Shown: positions 8,790 through 18,609, numbered from the stretch's first letter. The stretch is 64,000 bases of DNA from JAGVUD01 sp052033935 (GCA_052033935.1 JBPOJE010000011.1:158479-222478); one strand, 5' to 3'. Program-made: numbers and translations. The notes: generated from the sequence alone by a model not told the origin.

Positions 8790-8969
8790 ATGCGCGTAGC
8801 CTGTCCTGTCTGCTGGCATTCCGTTGTGACCACCGTTGTTTGCCAGTCGTGCGGCCTGATTCAGTGCATCGAGCATGAGGGGCCCGCATGCATTGCCTGC
8901 GGCGGACCGTGCAAGCCGTCGCCCGCGCCCGGGGAAACGAAAGCTGAGGAGGACGCCGCGCCGGACTGA
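8790..8969 (+). CDS. small zinc-ribbon protein (59 aa)
   Basis: A short protein starting MRVACPVCWHSVV, with the cysteine pairs CPVC, CQSC, the lone C of IQCIEHEG and the pair CIAC, matching one or two zinc-binding knuckles, then an acidic Pro/Lys/Glu tail. The frame extends upstream but overlaps the MauE-like gene; ATG 8790 follows AAGGAG of the previous gene's end by about eight bases and is preferred. Probably the last gene of the DUF1573 cluster. Function unknown. Confidence 0.6.
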   Translation: MRVACPVCWHSVVTTVVCQSCGLIQCIEHEGPACIACGGPCKPSPAPGETKAEEDAAPD

Positions 8970-9013
8970 GCCGGACTCCGGGTCAGGCCTGGAATGACGC
9001 AGTCACCACACCA

Positions 9014-9076
9014 CGTCATGCCGAACTTGATTCAGCGCCCATCCCGACTGGGTCCCGGATCAAGTCCGGGATGACG
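9014..9076. repeat. palindromic intergenic repeat (VIPDLIRDP type)
   Basis: CGTCATGCCGAACTTGATTC at 9014-9033 is an imperfect inverted copy of GGATCAAGTCCGGGATGACG at 9057-9076. This is a widely scattered intergenic palindrome that, when read on the minus strand, gives the spurious peptide VIPDLIRDP. It sits just upstream of the large SGNH protein gene and argues against any start inside it. Confidence 0.8.
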
Positions 9077-9148
9077 TGGGGGCATGGGGACGCGGGGCGC
9101 GGGGTCGCGAAATGGCGTGTGGCGCGCTCGGTGGATGTGGTATTATGC

Positions 9149-12100
9149 ATGCCGAGTGCGCCGGAGATGAGAGCGCACAGATCCACGCAGGAGTCCGCAC
9201 TTGTGACACTCGCCTTTGCTATTCTGAGCCTTGTTGCGGGATCGCAGCCGGTGATGGCAGCCGCCCCCCCGCCACCGCTGTACGCCGCCGATGACGCATA
9301 CGTGATGGAGCAGGACACGTCCCTAGTCGTCACGCAGACCTACCCGACGTACCTGGCAATCGGAAACAGCCTCACCCACAACAGCCCCGGATCGTGGAAC
9401 AACAACACACCACCGGGCTGGGGCATGAACGCCTCGGCCGAGGATAAGGACTTTGTGGCGTTGATCACATCGTTCCTGCGCGGCAGAAACAGCCAAAGCG
9501 CGGCGCAGGTGTACGACAACGGCACGGCCCGCCAGCCATTCGGCAGCGTAGCCGCCGCCCTCAGCATTATCGCAACCTACAAGGCCTATCACGCCGATGT
9601 GATCACGGTTCAATTGGGCGAGAACGACAGGTATATGCCGCTGGATGAGTTTCGCGACAAGTACGCCGATCTGCTCGATGCTCTCCTCGACAACACCCCA
9701 CGCCCGAAGATCCTCTGCTTCGGAATCTGGAACTCCAGTTCGCTCTACCGTCCCTGCCTTCCAGGCGTGCCCCTGACGCAATGCGACCACGAAACGGAAC
9801 TGGACGCCATAATCAGCAGTCTTTGCGCCGAGAGGAAGCTCATCTTCCGGTCTGTAAAGTATGTGGCCATGGACCCGGCCAACCACAATCCGGGCGGAGG
9901 CGCATACAACTGGCACCCGAACGACTCTGGCATGGAGGCGTACGCCGCCCTTTTCGCAACGGCTTACGAGTCGCTTTCACCACCACTTCTGATGGCTAAC
10001 GACACCTTCCCCGCCGGTGCAGTGGTGCATGCGGAGATGGTCACGGAGCCCGCACACGGCACGCTGTCCCTGGGGGCTGACGGATCTTTCGTTTATACGC
10101 CCGACGAGCACTTCGCGGGCGTGGACTCGTTTATGTATCTGGTAGTGGGTAAGACCGAAGCCTCGCCGGCGGCGACAGTGACCATCGAGGTACGCCAGAG
10201 GAATCACTCCCCGGAGGGCGTGGCCGACGTCTACCTGGCCGAGGACGACGGCAGCCTCAGCGTGCCTGCGCCAGGCGTCCTGACGAACGACACGGATTAC
10301 GACAACGACCCGTTGACAGCGCAAATCTGGGTGCAGCCAAAGTACGGACAGGTGACCCTCAACCCGGACGGGTCGTTCACATACACTCCCGGGCCATCCT
10401 TCAAAGGCTCCGATGAGTTCGCCTATCGCCCGTACGATGGCTTACGGAAAGGTGCTGTCACCGCCGTCTCGATCGGGACCCGGGCGCTCGGTGAGCCCGA
10501 AGCAATATGCCGGGACTCGGACACCATCGTACTGAAATGGAGGAAGCCCGCCGATCCGGCATTTCAGGCAGTCAGCATTCAGCGCGCCGAAGGGAACGGC
10601 CTGTTCGTCCAAGTGGGCCGGACTTCTGCAGAAGAGTTCGTGGACAGCGGGCTCACCGAAGACCGCGTATATCACTACTGCCTGACTGTCGAGAGTCCTC
10701 ATCCAGTGAGACAGACCCTCCTCACCGCTCAGACTTTCAGGAAGATCCCCGACAAACGACGGGGCGCTATCGGCCCGGACGGTGGCACAATCTGGTGCGC
10801 GGGCGCGAGCGACAGCAACATTCTTTATCACTCCGATGACGCCGGGGAGACATTCACCGCCGTGAAGGACTTCGGCGCACTGGCGGGCGGACCGGTGACC
10901 GCGATCTTTGTTGATCCGTTCGGGTCGGTCTATGTCAGTGCATCCGACGCCGCGGCGATGGGTGACGGAAAGGTGTACCGCTCAACGGACAACGGCGCGA
11001 CGTGGGAGACGTGCAAGACCCCCACGGGAGACGACCTTGTGCTGATGGACGGCCTGCGCGCTCCCGCAAGCGCGAGCACCTGGTTTCATTCGAATGGTTT
11101 CGACTGCGGCCTGGACATGCTCGGGCAGCCGATGTGGATGCTGGGGGTGTTCAAGCACGACAATGGGCCGAACAACGCCTATCTGTACCGTTCGAGCGAC
11201 GGGATCACTTTTGAGGAAGACAGCCAGCTTGCGGACACGTACCCGCTGCTGCGGCACATCCACTCAGTGGCGTACGATCCGTACAGCGAGCGATGGTATG
11301 TCGCCTACGGAGACTCCCCACGCCAGTTCAGCGTGAGCGAAGACGGTATGAGCTTCACGCCCCTTCCGCCGGAGGCACGCGGCGCGTCTTCGGTGGCGGC
11401 CTTCACGCCGGAAGCCATTCTCATGTCGGGTGAGGCATATTTCAACAACGGAGTCTGGCGCAGCACGGACGGCGGCCTTACGGCCGTGAAGACCCCCATG
11501 CCAGCGCACTCGGATCTGCTCTGCTACGGTCTCAAGAGCTTCCCGGACGGCGAGGTGTGGCTGGCGAGCTTCCGCGATACGTTCCCGCAGCCGGACGAAG
11601 CATCCTGCATGTGGGTTTCGAGCGATCACGGGGCGACGTGGCGCAGAATCGCCCAGGAGTCCACCGACACCGCCAACCTGTCCGATCCCGATTTTTATAC
11701 CATCGCCAGCACGGCCAGCAGCGCGCTTGCCGGAGACTATGTTTTCGTGGACTGCTGGCAGTCGAGGTACATCGCGCGCTTCCGGCGTCTGTCCGGCATT
11801 GGCGCGGCCTCACCCCCGTCCATCACGAGCATAGACGCATCCGGCAGCTTTGTGACCGTGCCACACACGCTTCAGGCAACGTGGATGGCCGAGCAAGGGA
11901 CGGCGCCGATTGCCGAGTTTGAATACGCGGTGGGGATGCAGCCCGAGGATCCGAGCACGAACTATGTCGTGGGCTGGACATCCACGGGAACCACAGCCGG
12001 CGCCATTGTTCCGGGCCTCAGCCTGGAAGCGGGCCGGCAGTATTACTTCTATGTGCGGGCGCGGGACAGCCGCGGTCTCACCTGCCTGCCGGTGGCAAGC

Positions 12101-12739
12101 GCCGCGGTTGACGTTCCGGCGGACGTGGAGCGCATAGGGGAGCTGTGGGACCTGGCGAATGGAGTGCTGATCCGGTTGCGGGACAAGGTTGTGACGTGTA
12201 CTGTTCCAGGCGGGTTCTGGGTGGAGGAGGACGACCGGGCTGCTGCCCTGCGTGTGATCTCGCCGGTCGAGGCGGCGCCGGGCGACCGGGTCACCTTCAC
12301 CGGCGCTCTGGAGGCATCGCAGGACTCCCGCCAGTTCGCCACATCCGGGGCGGTTGTCACCTGTTCAGGGGCACCCATCCCCGCCCCGCTTTCCACGCCG
12401 GGGGCCGCGCTGCTCTTCCAACCCGCAAACAGCCTGACACCCGGAGTGAAAGATGGTGGCTCGACGTACGGCGTGGGGCTGCTCGTGAGATGCTGGGGCT
12501 TCGTGAGGTCGTCCGGGCTTTCGGACAGTGTGGGGCCCTACTTCCACCTGGACGACGGCAGCGGACTGGATGAGGGGAGCGGCATCGCCGGCGTTCGGGT
12601 CCGCATCGCAGGCGAGTGGCCGGCAGTGGGCACGATGGTTTCGGCAACGGGGGTGGCGGCCATGGAGAGTGTCGCGGGCTGCCTGGTTCCGGTTCTTATC
12701 ACCCGTTCCGCCGAAGATGTGCGGCTGCTGATCGAATGA
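9149..12739 (+). CDS. large secreted SGNH-hydrolase / cadherin-like / sialidase-type propeller protein
   Basis: About 1197 residues. After a signal peptide comes an SGNH/GDSL hydrolase domain (block I AIGNSLTHNSP, block III QLGENDRY, block V WHPNDSGMEAY), then two cadherin-like repeats (GTLSL..GSFVYTPDEHFAGVDSF and the like), a fibronectin III domain, a long region of BNR/sialidase-like blades (VYRSTDNGATWE, MWVSSDHGATWRR), another fibronectin III domain, and a C-terminal paired OB-like module also found in two other proteins of this window. Likely cell-surface carbohydrate esterase or binding protein. The start is uncertain: ATG 9149 is used; ATG 9167 is also possible, while anything before 9077 lies inside a repeat. 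Confidence 0.8.
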   Translation: MPSAPEMRAHRSTQESALVTLAFAILSLVAGSQPVMAAAPPPPLYAADDAYVMEQDTSLVVTQTYPTYLAIGNSLTHNSPGSWNNNTPPGWGMNASAEDKDFVALITSFLRGRNSQSAAQVYDNGTARQPFGSVAAALSIIATYKAYHADVITVQLGENDRYMPLDEFRDKYADLLDALLDNTPRPKILCFGIWNSSSLYRPCLPGVPLTQCDHETELDAIISSLCAERKLIFRSVKYVAMDPANHNPGGGAYNWHPNDSGMEAYAALFATAYESLSPPLLMANDTFPAGAVVHAEMVTEPAHGTLSLGADGSFVYTPDEHFAGVDSFMYLVVGKTEASPAATVTIEVRQRNHSPEGVADVYLAEDDGSLSVPAPGVLTNDTDYDNDPLTAQIWVQPKYGQVTLNPDGSFTYTPGPSFKGSDEFAYRPYDGLRKGAVTAVSIGTRALGEPEAICRDSDTIVLKWRKPADPAFQAVSIQRAEGNGLFVQVGRTSAEEFVDSGLTEDRVYHYCLTVESPHPVRQTLLTAQTFRKIPDKRRGAIGPDGGTIWCAGASDSNILYHSDDAGETFTAVKDFGALAGGPVTAIFVDPFGSVYVSASDAAAMGDGKVYRSTDNGATWETCKTPTGDDLVLMDGLRAPASASTWFHSNGFDCGLDMLGQPMWMLGVFKHDNGPNNAYLYRSSDGITFEEDSQLADTYPLLRHIHSVAYDPYSERWYVAYGDSPRQFSVSEDGMSFTPLPPEARGASSVAAFTPEAILMSGEAYFNNGVWRSTDGGLTAVKTPMPAHSDLLCYGLKSFPDGEVWLASFRDTFPQPDEASCMWVSSDHGATWRRIAQESTDTANLSDPDFYTIASTASSALAGDYVFVDCWQSRYIARFRRLSGIGAASPPSITSIDASGSFVTVPHTLQATWMAEQGTAPIAEFEYAVGMQPEDPSTNYVVGWTSTGTTAGAIVPGLSLEAGRQYYFYVRARDSRGLTCLPVASAAVDVPADVERIGELWDLANGVLIRLRDKVVTCTVPGGFWVEEDDRAAALRVISPVEAAPGDRVTFTGALEASQDSRQFATSGAVVTCSGAPIPAPLSTPGAALLFQPANSLTPGVKDGGSTYGVGLLVRCWGFVRSSGLSDSVGPYFHLDDGSGLDEGSGIAGVRVRIAGEWPAVGTMVSATGVAAMESVAGCLVPVLITRSAEDVRLLIE

Positions 12740-12780
12740 GCCGGACGCACCAACCAGCCAAAAGTAAGAGGTATTGAATC

Positions 12781-13167
12781 GTGCGTCTTCTAACCCTTCT
12801 GAAGGGCAAAATTCACCGGGCGACCGTCACATCCAGCGATGTTGACTACATCGGGAGCATTACCATTGACAGCGACCTGATGGAGCGCTCCGGCATCGTC
12901 GAGGGCGAACTGGTGCATGTCTGGAACGTGACAAACGGGCAGCGCTTTATCACGTATGCGATTCCCGGAGAGCGGCTGTCGGGCATCATTCAGATAAACG
13001 GATCGGCCGCGCATCGCGCCACGGCGGGTGACAAAGTCATTATTGTTGCGTTCATATGTACGGATGAACCAGTGGAACCGAGCGTGGTTCTGGTGGACGA
13101 CGCGAACCGATTTGTGAAATACCTGCACCGTGGTGACCAGGGTGACGGCGCTGATACCGGAGGTTAG
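12781..13167 (+). CDS. panD: aspartate 1-decarboxylase
   Basis: Makes beta-alanine from aspartate for pantothenate synthesis. The 128-residue proenzyme has the self-cleavage site DYIGSITID (Gly25-Ser26, giving the pyruvoyl group), the N-terminal KGKIHRATVT and the conserved NGSAAHRATAGDKVIIVAF. The start is GTG 12781 with AAGAGG about 10 bases upstream. The C-terminus is slightly longer than in E. coli. Its stop is five bases before the M48 protease start. Confidence 0.95.
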   Translation: MRLLTLLKGKIHRATVTSSDVDYIGSITIDSDLMERSGIVEGELVHVWNVTNGQRFITYAIPGERLSGIIQINGSAAHRATAGDKVIIVAFICTDEPVEPSVVLVDDANRFVKYLHRGDQGDGADTGG

Positions 13168-13171
13168 AAAC

Positions 13172-14275
13172 ATGCGGAATACTCGGGCGATGAGCTTTGC
13201 GGCGATGGCCGCGGCTGTTTGTGTGCTTACAGCGTACGCTCCCGCGCCAGCCCTGGCGCTGAACGAGAAGGAACTGGGCAACCGGTACCACCAGCAGTTG
13301 TCTCGCGAGTACACGGTTACGAAGGATGCCCGGGTTACAGAGCTTGGCAAGAAGGTGGGCGAGTTCTCGGGTGTGTATGACGTGGAGTACTACGCGATTG
13401 ACCTGGGCAAGGACGACCAGCCGAACGCATTCCAGACGCCCTACCACATCTACGTGACAAAGTCGCTGCTCAAGGACTTCGACGACATCTCGCTGACGTA
13501 TATTCTGGCGCACGAAATGGGGCACCAGGTCGGACACCACATCGCAAAGCAGAACAAGAAGAACCAGACGATCGGCATTGGAGCGGCTCTTCTGGGGACC
13601 GTGCTCGGGGTGGAATCGAACTCCCTGGGCGGCTACGCGATCAACATCGCGGGCGGGGCGCTGGTCAACAAGTATTCGCGCGAGCAGGAGCAGGAGGCCG
13701 ACCTGTTCGGTCTCGAGGTCATCCACGATATGGGCATACCGTTTACGAAGGCGGCCGACTCGTTCCGGAAGCTCGGAGGCTCGGCGGGCGGAAGCCGCAC
13801 GCTGAACTCGCTGTTCGGCTCGCATCCGCTCATGAGGGATCGCATTGACCGCGCGGAGTCGGCGGACAAGTGGCTGACCATGAGGGCCACAGACCTCTAC
13901 AAATCGGATAAACAGACTATTGCCGTCGTGTGGCCCTATATGATCGAGAAGCCTCTCCCCGCCAACACGCAGAGCCTGCGCAATGGCCTGAAGGCGCAGA
14001 TGTCCGCCGCGGGATACCGCCACACGGCGCCGGACGGCAAAGCGCTGATATGGGCGAAGATGCACCGCCTGGAAGAGCTCAACCCCGACGATGTCGCGAA
14101 GGTCGCCTCCACGCTCGGCGCCAATCGCCTCGTTGTGCTCAAGTCGGTGGACAAGAAGAACAAGGCCAAGGTGGCGGTTCTGAACCCCGGCACGGCGAAG
14201 CGGGCCGACGTCGAATGGAAGGACCTCAAACCCCAGAGCCTGGCTTCGAGCATCCTTTCAGCGGCCGGGCAGTAG
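13172..14275 (+). CDS. M48 family zinc metallopeptidase
   Basis: A 367-residue secreted or periplasmic protein: signal peptide (MSFAAMAAAVCVLTAYAPAPALA), the M48 zinc motif HEMGH at residues 114-118 and the third ligand glutamate in QEADLFG near residue 175. A hydrophobic stretch (GIGAALLGTVLGVES) follows the first motif as in BepA/LoiP-type proteases. The C-terminal 120 residues are a separate domain without a recognised motif. GGAGG precedes ATG 13172. Likely envelope quality-control protease. Confidence 0.9.
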   Translation: MRNTRAMSFAAMAAAVCVLTAYAPAPALALNEKELGNRYHQQLSREYTVTKDARVTELGKKVGEFSGVYDVEYYAIDLGKDDQPNAFQTPYHIYVTKSLLKDFDDISLTYILAHEMGHQVGHHIAKQNKKNQTIGIGAALLGTVLGVESNSLGGYAINIAGGALVNKYSREQEQEADLFGLEVIHDMGIPFTKAADSFRKLGGSAGGSRTLNSLFGSHPLMRDRIDRAESADKWLTMRATDLYKSDKQTIAVVWPYMIEKPLPANTQSLRNGLKAQMSAAGYRHTAPDGKALIWAKMHRLEELNPDDVAKVASTLGANRLVVLKSVDKKNKAKVAVLNPGTAKRADVEWKDLKPQSLASSILSAAGQ

Positions 14276-14291
14276 CGCTCGCCCGGCAGAT

Positions 14292-17126
14292 TCAGCCGCG
14301 CAGGAGAGTCAGACGGGCTTCGATCTCTTCGATGCGCGCGGTTGATTCCGCCACGACCTGGCGCTGCTTCTCGACAACATCGGCAGGCGCCTTGCTCAAG
14401 AACCCCTGGTTGGCGAGCTTTGCCGATGCGCGCGCCATCTCCTGCCCGGCGGCCTTCTTCTCCGATTCGAGCCGCTCGATCTCGCGCGTCACTCCTGCGG
14501 CATCGCCGAGCTCCAGATACAGCGTTCCCGCGGCGGTCTGCGCGGTGAGGGCTCTGCGCCCATCCCCGGGGGCGGCACTCAGGATTTCGAGCGTCTCGAT
14601 GCGCCCGAGATTCTTGACTGCCTCCTCGTTTCGCCTCACCACATCCGCCATCTGAGCGGACTCGACGGCGAGCATGAAGGGCAGACGTTTCGAAGGCGGC
14701 ATCCCCGCGTCAGCGCGCAGGTTTCTGGCTCGGGTCACGATGTCCTGCACGATGGCCATTTCCGCCTCGGCGGCGTCATTGACCATCGTCTCGTCGAAGA
14801 CTGCGTAAGGAGTGACCATGATGGACGGCGCCTTCGAGGAGCGGGCCGCTTCGGGAAGGGCCTGCCAGATCTCCTCGGTCACGAACGGCATCATCGGATG
14901 CAGCAGGCGCAGGGTGCACTCGAGCACTCCCACAAGGACGCTGCGCACGGCGGGTGCCTCATCCGTCTTCAGGCGCGGCTTGGCCATCTCGACATACCAG
15001 TCGCAGTACTCGCTCCAGATGAAGTCGTGGAGCGCGTGCGCCGCGACGTCCATGTCATACGACCCGAGCGCCTCGTTGACCACCTGGATGGTCTTCACCA
15101 GCCGCGAGAGAATCCAGCGGTCCTCGACGCGCAGACGCTCGTGCGAGGGCAGCCCGCCGAAGACGCCGGACGGGTCAATGTTCATCAGCACGAAACGGCT
15201 GGCGTTCCAGATCTTGTTCGCGAAGTTGCGCGCCTGCTCCACGCGGGCCGACTCGGCCCGGACATCGGTTGACCCGCACTCGCGGCACTGCGCGGTGTAG
15301 GGAGTGAGGGTGCTGTTCACCTTGCCGCAGTTGCGGCACTCGAAGGCGACGCTGAAGCGCATGTCCTGGCTCTTGCCGGCCTGCTCGACCAGCGCGAACC
15401 GCAGCGCGTCCGTGCCATAGCGGTCAATCAGCTCAAGCGGGTCCACGCCCGTCCCGAGCGATTTGGACATCCGCTGGCCTTCCTGGTTCATCACCGTCGC
15501 GTAGATGTACACATCGCGGAACGGGATCTCGTTCAGGAAGTGCATGCTAGCGACGATCATGCGGGCAACCCAGAGATAGATGATGTCGCGCGCCGTTGTG
15601 AGAACAGTCGTGGGATGGAAGCACTCCAGGTCCGGCGTCTTGTCGGGCCAGCCCATAGTCCCGAACGTCCAGAGAGCACTGGAGAACCAGGTGTCGAGCA
15701 CATCCGGGTCCTGGACGATGCGCGTGCCGCGGCAGTCCGGGCAGGCGGCCGGCTTCTCCCGCGCGACGATGACTTTCAGGCTCGAAACCCGTGTCTTGCC
15801 CCAGTCAACGCTGAACTCTTCGCCAGGGACCGGAGTCTCCGCCCCGACGATGCGTTCGCCGTTACAGTCCAAACAGTAGTAGGCGGGGATGCGGTGCCCC
15901 CACCAGAGCTGCCTGCTGATGCACCAGTCGCGGATGTTCTCCATCCAGTTGAGATACAGCTTCGAGAAGCGGCCGGGGAAGAAGCGCACTTCGCCGCTCT
16001 TGACGACATCCATCGCCGGGCGCGCAAGCTCTTCCATCCGCACGAACCACTGCTCGAGCAACAGCGGCTCGATGACGGTGTGGCAGCGGGCGCAGGTATT
16101 CACAGAAAGCTGATACGGCTCCATCTTGCGCAGCACGCCGAGGGCTTCCAGATCGCGGACAAGCTCCTCCCGCGCCTCGTAGCGCTCCTTGCCCGCGTAC
16201 TTTCCGGCATCTTCGGTCATGACCGCGTCGGTGCCGATGACGCTGACTGAGGGAAGGTTGTGCCGCCGCCCGATCTCGAAGTCGTTCGGGTCGTGTGCGG
16301 GAGTCACCTTCACCGCTCCGGTGCCGAACTCGGGGTCGGCATAGTCGTCAGCGACAATCGGCAGCGGACGGTTCATGACAGGCAGGATGACGTTCTTGCC
16401 GACAATGTCCGTGTAGCGGGCGTCTTTCGGGTTGACCGCCACGGCCGTGTCCCCGAGCATCGTTTCCGGCCGGGTGGTGGCAACAGTCACATGCCCCCCG
16501 CCGTTCTCCAGCGGGTAGTCTATATGGTAGAGTTGAGCTTCCCTGTCCTCGTACTCAATCTCGATGTCGGAGATTGCCGTGGAGCAGCGCGGGCACCAGT
16601 TGATGACCCGCTCGCCACGGTAGATATGCCCTTCCTCGTGCAGCCGCACGAAGTGCTCGGTAACAGCCCTGTGGTATCCCTCGTCGAGCGTGAAGCGGCT
16701 GCGCTCCCAGTCGAAGCTGTAGCCCATCTTGCGGAACTGCTGGAAGATGGTACCGCCGTACTGCTCCTTCCACTGCCAGACGCGCCCCAGGAACTTCTCG
16801 CGTCCCAGGTCGTGCCTGGTGAGGCCCTCGCGGGCGAGGTTGCGCTCCACGGCGTTCTGAGTGGCGATGCCGGCGTGATCCATGCCGGGCAGGCAGAGGG
16901 TCTCATATCCGTGCATGCGCTTCCAGCGCGCCAGCACGTCCTGCAGGGTGTAGCACAGAGCGTGGCCGATGTGCAGGGACCCCGTCACGTTCGGAGGCGG
17001 GATGGTGATCGAGAACTTCTCGCGCTCCGAATCAGCGGCGGCGTGGAAGTAACCCTCACGATCCCAAGTCTCGTACCAGCGCTCTTCGGAGGATTTCGGG
17101 TCGTAGGTCTTGCTGAGTTCAGGCAT
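14292..17126 (-). CDS. valS: valine--tRNA ligase with an inserted zinc ribbon
   Basis: Charges tRNA-Val. The 944-residue product has PPPNVTGSLHIGHAL (HIGH, about residue 53), the CP1 editing domain, the MSKS motif near residue 551, the anticodon-binding helices and the C-terminal coiled-coil arm that ends at 14292. Unusually, after the KMSKS region there is a four-cysteine zinc-ribbon insertion (CRNCGK, about residue 594, to CREC, about residue 615) just before NFANKIWNASRFVLMN. The start lies 2 bases after the ThuA-gene stop, so the two genes are probably cotranscribed. Confidence 0.96.
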   Translation of the reverse strand: MPELSKTYDPKSSEERWYETWDREGYFHAAADSEREKFSITIPPPNVTGSLHIGHALCYTLQDVLARWKRMHGYETLCLPGMDHAGIATQNAVERNLAREGLTRHDLGREKFLGRVWQWKEQYGGTIFQQFRKMGYSFDWERSRFTLDEGYHRAVTEHFVRLHEEGHIYRGERVINWCPRCSTAISDIEIEYEDREAQLYHIDYPLENGGGHVTVATTRPETMLGDTAVAVNPKDARYTDIVGKNVILPVMNRPLPIVADDYADPEFGTGAVKVTPAHDPNDFEIGRRHNLPSVSVIGTDAVMTEDAGKYAGKERYEAREELVRDLEALGVLRKMEPYQLSVNTCARCHTVIEPLLLEQWFVRMEELARPAMDVVKSGEVRFFPGRFSKLYLNWMENIRDWCISRQLWWGHRIPAYYCLDCNGERIVGAETPVPGEEFSVDWGKTRVSSLKVIVAREKPAACPDCRGTRIVQDPDVLDTWFSSALWTFGTMGWPDKTPDLECFHPTTVLTTARDIIYLWVARMIVASMHFLNEIPFRDVYIYATVMNQEGQRMSKSLGTGVDPLELIDRYGTDALRFALVEQAGKSQDMRFSVAFECRNCGKVNSTLTPYTAQCRECGSTDVRAESARVEQARNFANKIWNASRFVLMNIDPSGVFGGLPSHERLRVEDRWILSRLVKTIQVVNEALGSYDMDVAAHALHDFIWSEYCDWYVEMAKPRLKTDEAPAVRSVLVGVLECTLRLLHPMMPFVTEEIWQALPEAARSSKAPSIMVTPYAVFDETMVNDAAEAEMAIVQDIVTRARNLRADAGMPPSKRLPFMLAVESAQMADVVRRNEEAVKNLGRIETLEILSAAPGDGRRALTAQTAAGTLYLELGDAAGVTREIERLESEKKAAGQEMARASAKLANQGFLSKAPADVVEKQRQVVAESTARIEEIEARLTLLRG

Positions 17127-17128
17127 CG

Positions 17129-17944
17129 TTAACGCCTGGCTTCAGACGCGAAGACGTGGGGAACCGACTTTCCCTTTTCCAGCCCGAACGCCCACTTCAG
17201 GCCGCCAAGGATGTGCTGCTGGAACTCCTTGCTCTCCCAGACTTCGTCGCGATGGCCAAGAGCCGTGTAGAACACCTTCCCCTTGCCGTAGTCCTTGCAC
17301 CAGGCGAGCAGGTAGTCTCCCGGCTGACCGGCCTCAGGGTGCCCGTCGTCCGGATGCCTGTCCAGCGAGAGCAGCACATGCACCTTCGAGCGTTCGTTCT
17401 CTTTGTGCTCGTAGATCTCGTCGTACACCCTGTACGGGGTCTTGAGATGCTTCGTGGCGGGGTGCGAGGGATCGTCAACAATCGCGGCGACCTCGCACTG
17501 TTGTCCGTGCGTCTTGAACTGGCCCCCGATCATTTCGATGTAGCTCTTGTCGCCGCGGTTCTGTTCGGGGTGATAAGTGTCCGTCGCGGCATGCACACCC
17601 AGGAATGCATGCCCGGACTTGATCCAGTAGAGGAACGAGTACAGGTTCGGGATGCCCAGGTTTCCAGTGGTGTTCGCGAAGAAGACGCCGTCGTAGCTCC
17701 GCAGCCCGGAGAGCGTCATCATCTTCTTGACGTCGTCCTTCGTGCGGCAGAAATCCACCGTGAAGAAGCCGCTATCGTCCGCAAGCTGCTGCAGCACCTT
17801 TTCAGAAGCCGGAATGACGCTGTGGTAGAACCCGGCGGTGTAGGTGACGACAAGAAGCCGTTTCTTGTCCCCGTCCCTGGCCCAGGCCGCCGTCGCGGAA
17901 ACGAGAAGAGTGATCCCAACGAGAAGAGCAAGAATCCGATGCAT
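17129..17944 (-). CDS. secreted ThuA-domain protein
   Basis: The 271-residue product has a signal peptide (MHRILALLVGITLLVSATAAWA) and a ThuA-like domain with class I glutamine-amidotransferase fold: LVVTYTAGFYHSVI, YDGVFFANTTGNL, FLGVHAATDTY, and a C-terminal GKGKVFYTALGHRDEVW. ThuA domains occur in sugar-metabolising enzymes and in secreted Planctomycetes-type proteins, mostly of unknown reaction. The frame is open 76 codons further upstream, but only the 17944 start gives a signal peptide. Lies directly upstream of valS. Confidence 0.88.
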   Translation of the reverse strand: MHRILALLVGITLLVSATAAWARDGDKKRLLVVTYTAGFYHSVIPASEKVLQQLADDSGFFTVDFCRTKDDVKKMMTLSGLRSYDGVFFANTTGNLGIPNLYSFLYWIKSGHAFLGVHAATDTYHPEQNRGDKSYIEMIGGQFKTHGQQCEVAAIVDDPSHPATKHLKTPYRVYDEIYEHKENERSKVHVLLSLDRHPDDGHPEAGQPGDYLLAWCKDYGKGKVFYTALGHRDEVWESKEFQQHILGGLKWAFGLEKGKSVPHVFASEARR

Positions 17945-18060
17945 GTAACAGGTCCCTCGAATCGAAAAGTGCGCCGCAAGAGATTCGGCGCACGCCCCCA
18001 TCCTCCGCAGATAATCATATCCTGCCTGCGCCGAAAATCGCAAAAGGACGCCCGGCGCCG

Positions 18061-18609
18061 TCAGTCCGGTTTTGCGGTCTCGCCGAAGTGGCCGAAATTG
18101 GGAAGGTAGTCGCGCCAGACCTTGTTCTGGCTGCCGTCCACGAACTTCGTGAGGCTGACGAAGGGAATCCACTTGGGCCGCCGCGGCTGGCGGGCCAGGG
18201 CGAAGCCAACCTGCTGCAGCGACTTATCGCCCTTCTTCGTGTTGCACTTGCGGCAACAGCAGACGAGGTTCTCCCAGTCAGTGCGCCCGCCCAGCCTGCG
18301 CGGGATGACGTGGTCAATGGTGAGGTCCTTGCCCGTGTGCCCGCAGTACTGGCATGTGTACCCGTCGCGCGCGAAGATGGAGCGCCGCGACAGGCGCAGG
18401 CGCGGCATGGGCCTTCGGATATGGTACTTCAGCCGCACCACCGACGGACTGACGAGCGCCGTCGTTGCAGAGTGCACCGTGATCGAGTCCGAGTGAAGCA
18501 CATCCACCTTGCCCAGGTAGATGAGCCCGATCGCACGGCGCATATTGCAGATGTTGATCGGTTCGTAATCGCTGTTAAGGACGAGAACGTCCTGATTCAG
18601 GCTTTGCAT
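18061..18609 (-). CDS. HNH endonuclease
   Basis: A 182-residue protein with the HNH core: zinc knuckle YTCQYCG, catalytic LTIDHVIPRRLGG, then NLVCCCRKCNTKKGD carrying the second Cys pair and the final Asn/His-type position. The N-terminus (VLVLNSDYEPINICNMRRA) is that of the widespread stand-alone HNH family of cyanobacteria and Chloroflexi, thought to act on DNA in a still unclear role. The gene is preceded by a structured leader with two intrinsic terminators and a strong promoter (18646-18906). Confidence 0.9.
   Translation of the reverse strand: MQSLNQDVLVLNSDYEPINICNMRRAIGLIYLGKVDVLHSDSITVHSATTALVSPSVVRLKYHIRRPMPRLRLSRRSIFARDGYTCQYCGHTGKDLTIDHVIPRRLGGRTDWENLVCCCRKCNTKKGDKSLQQVGFALARQPRRPKWIPFVSLTKFVDGSQNKVWRDYLPNFGHFGETAKPD

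Noticed and set aside
9071..9148. Start of the SGNH protein at 9071
   Set aside because: That start codon lies in the arm of a palindromic repeat and would place about 26 unrelated residues before the signal peptide.
15540..17132. Long plus-strand frames over valS
   Set aside because: They are antisense shadows of a well-supported gene; GC-rich third positions leave the opposite strand open.
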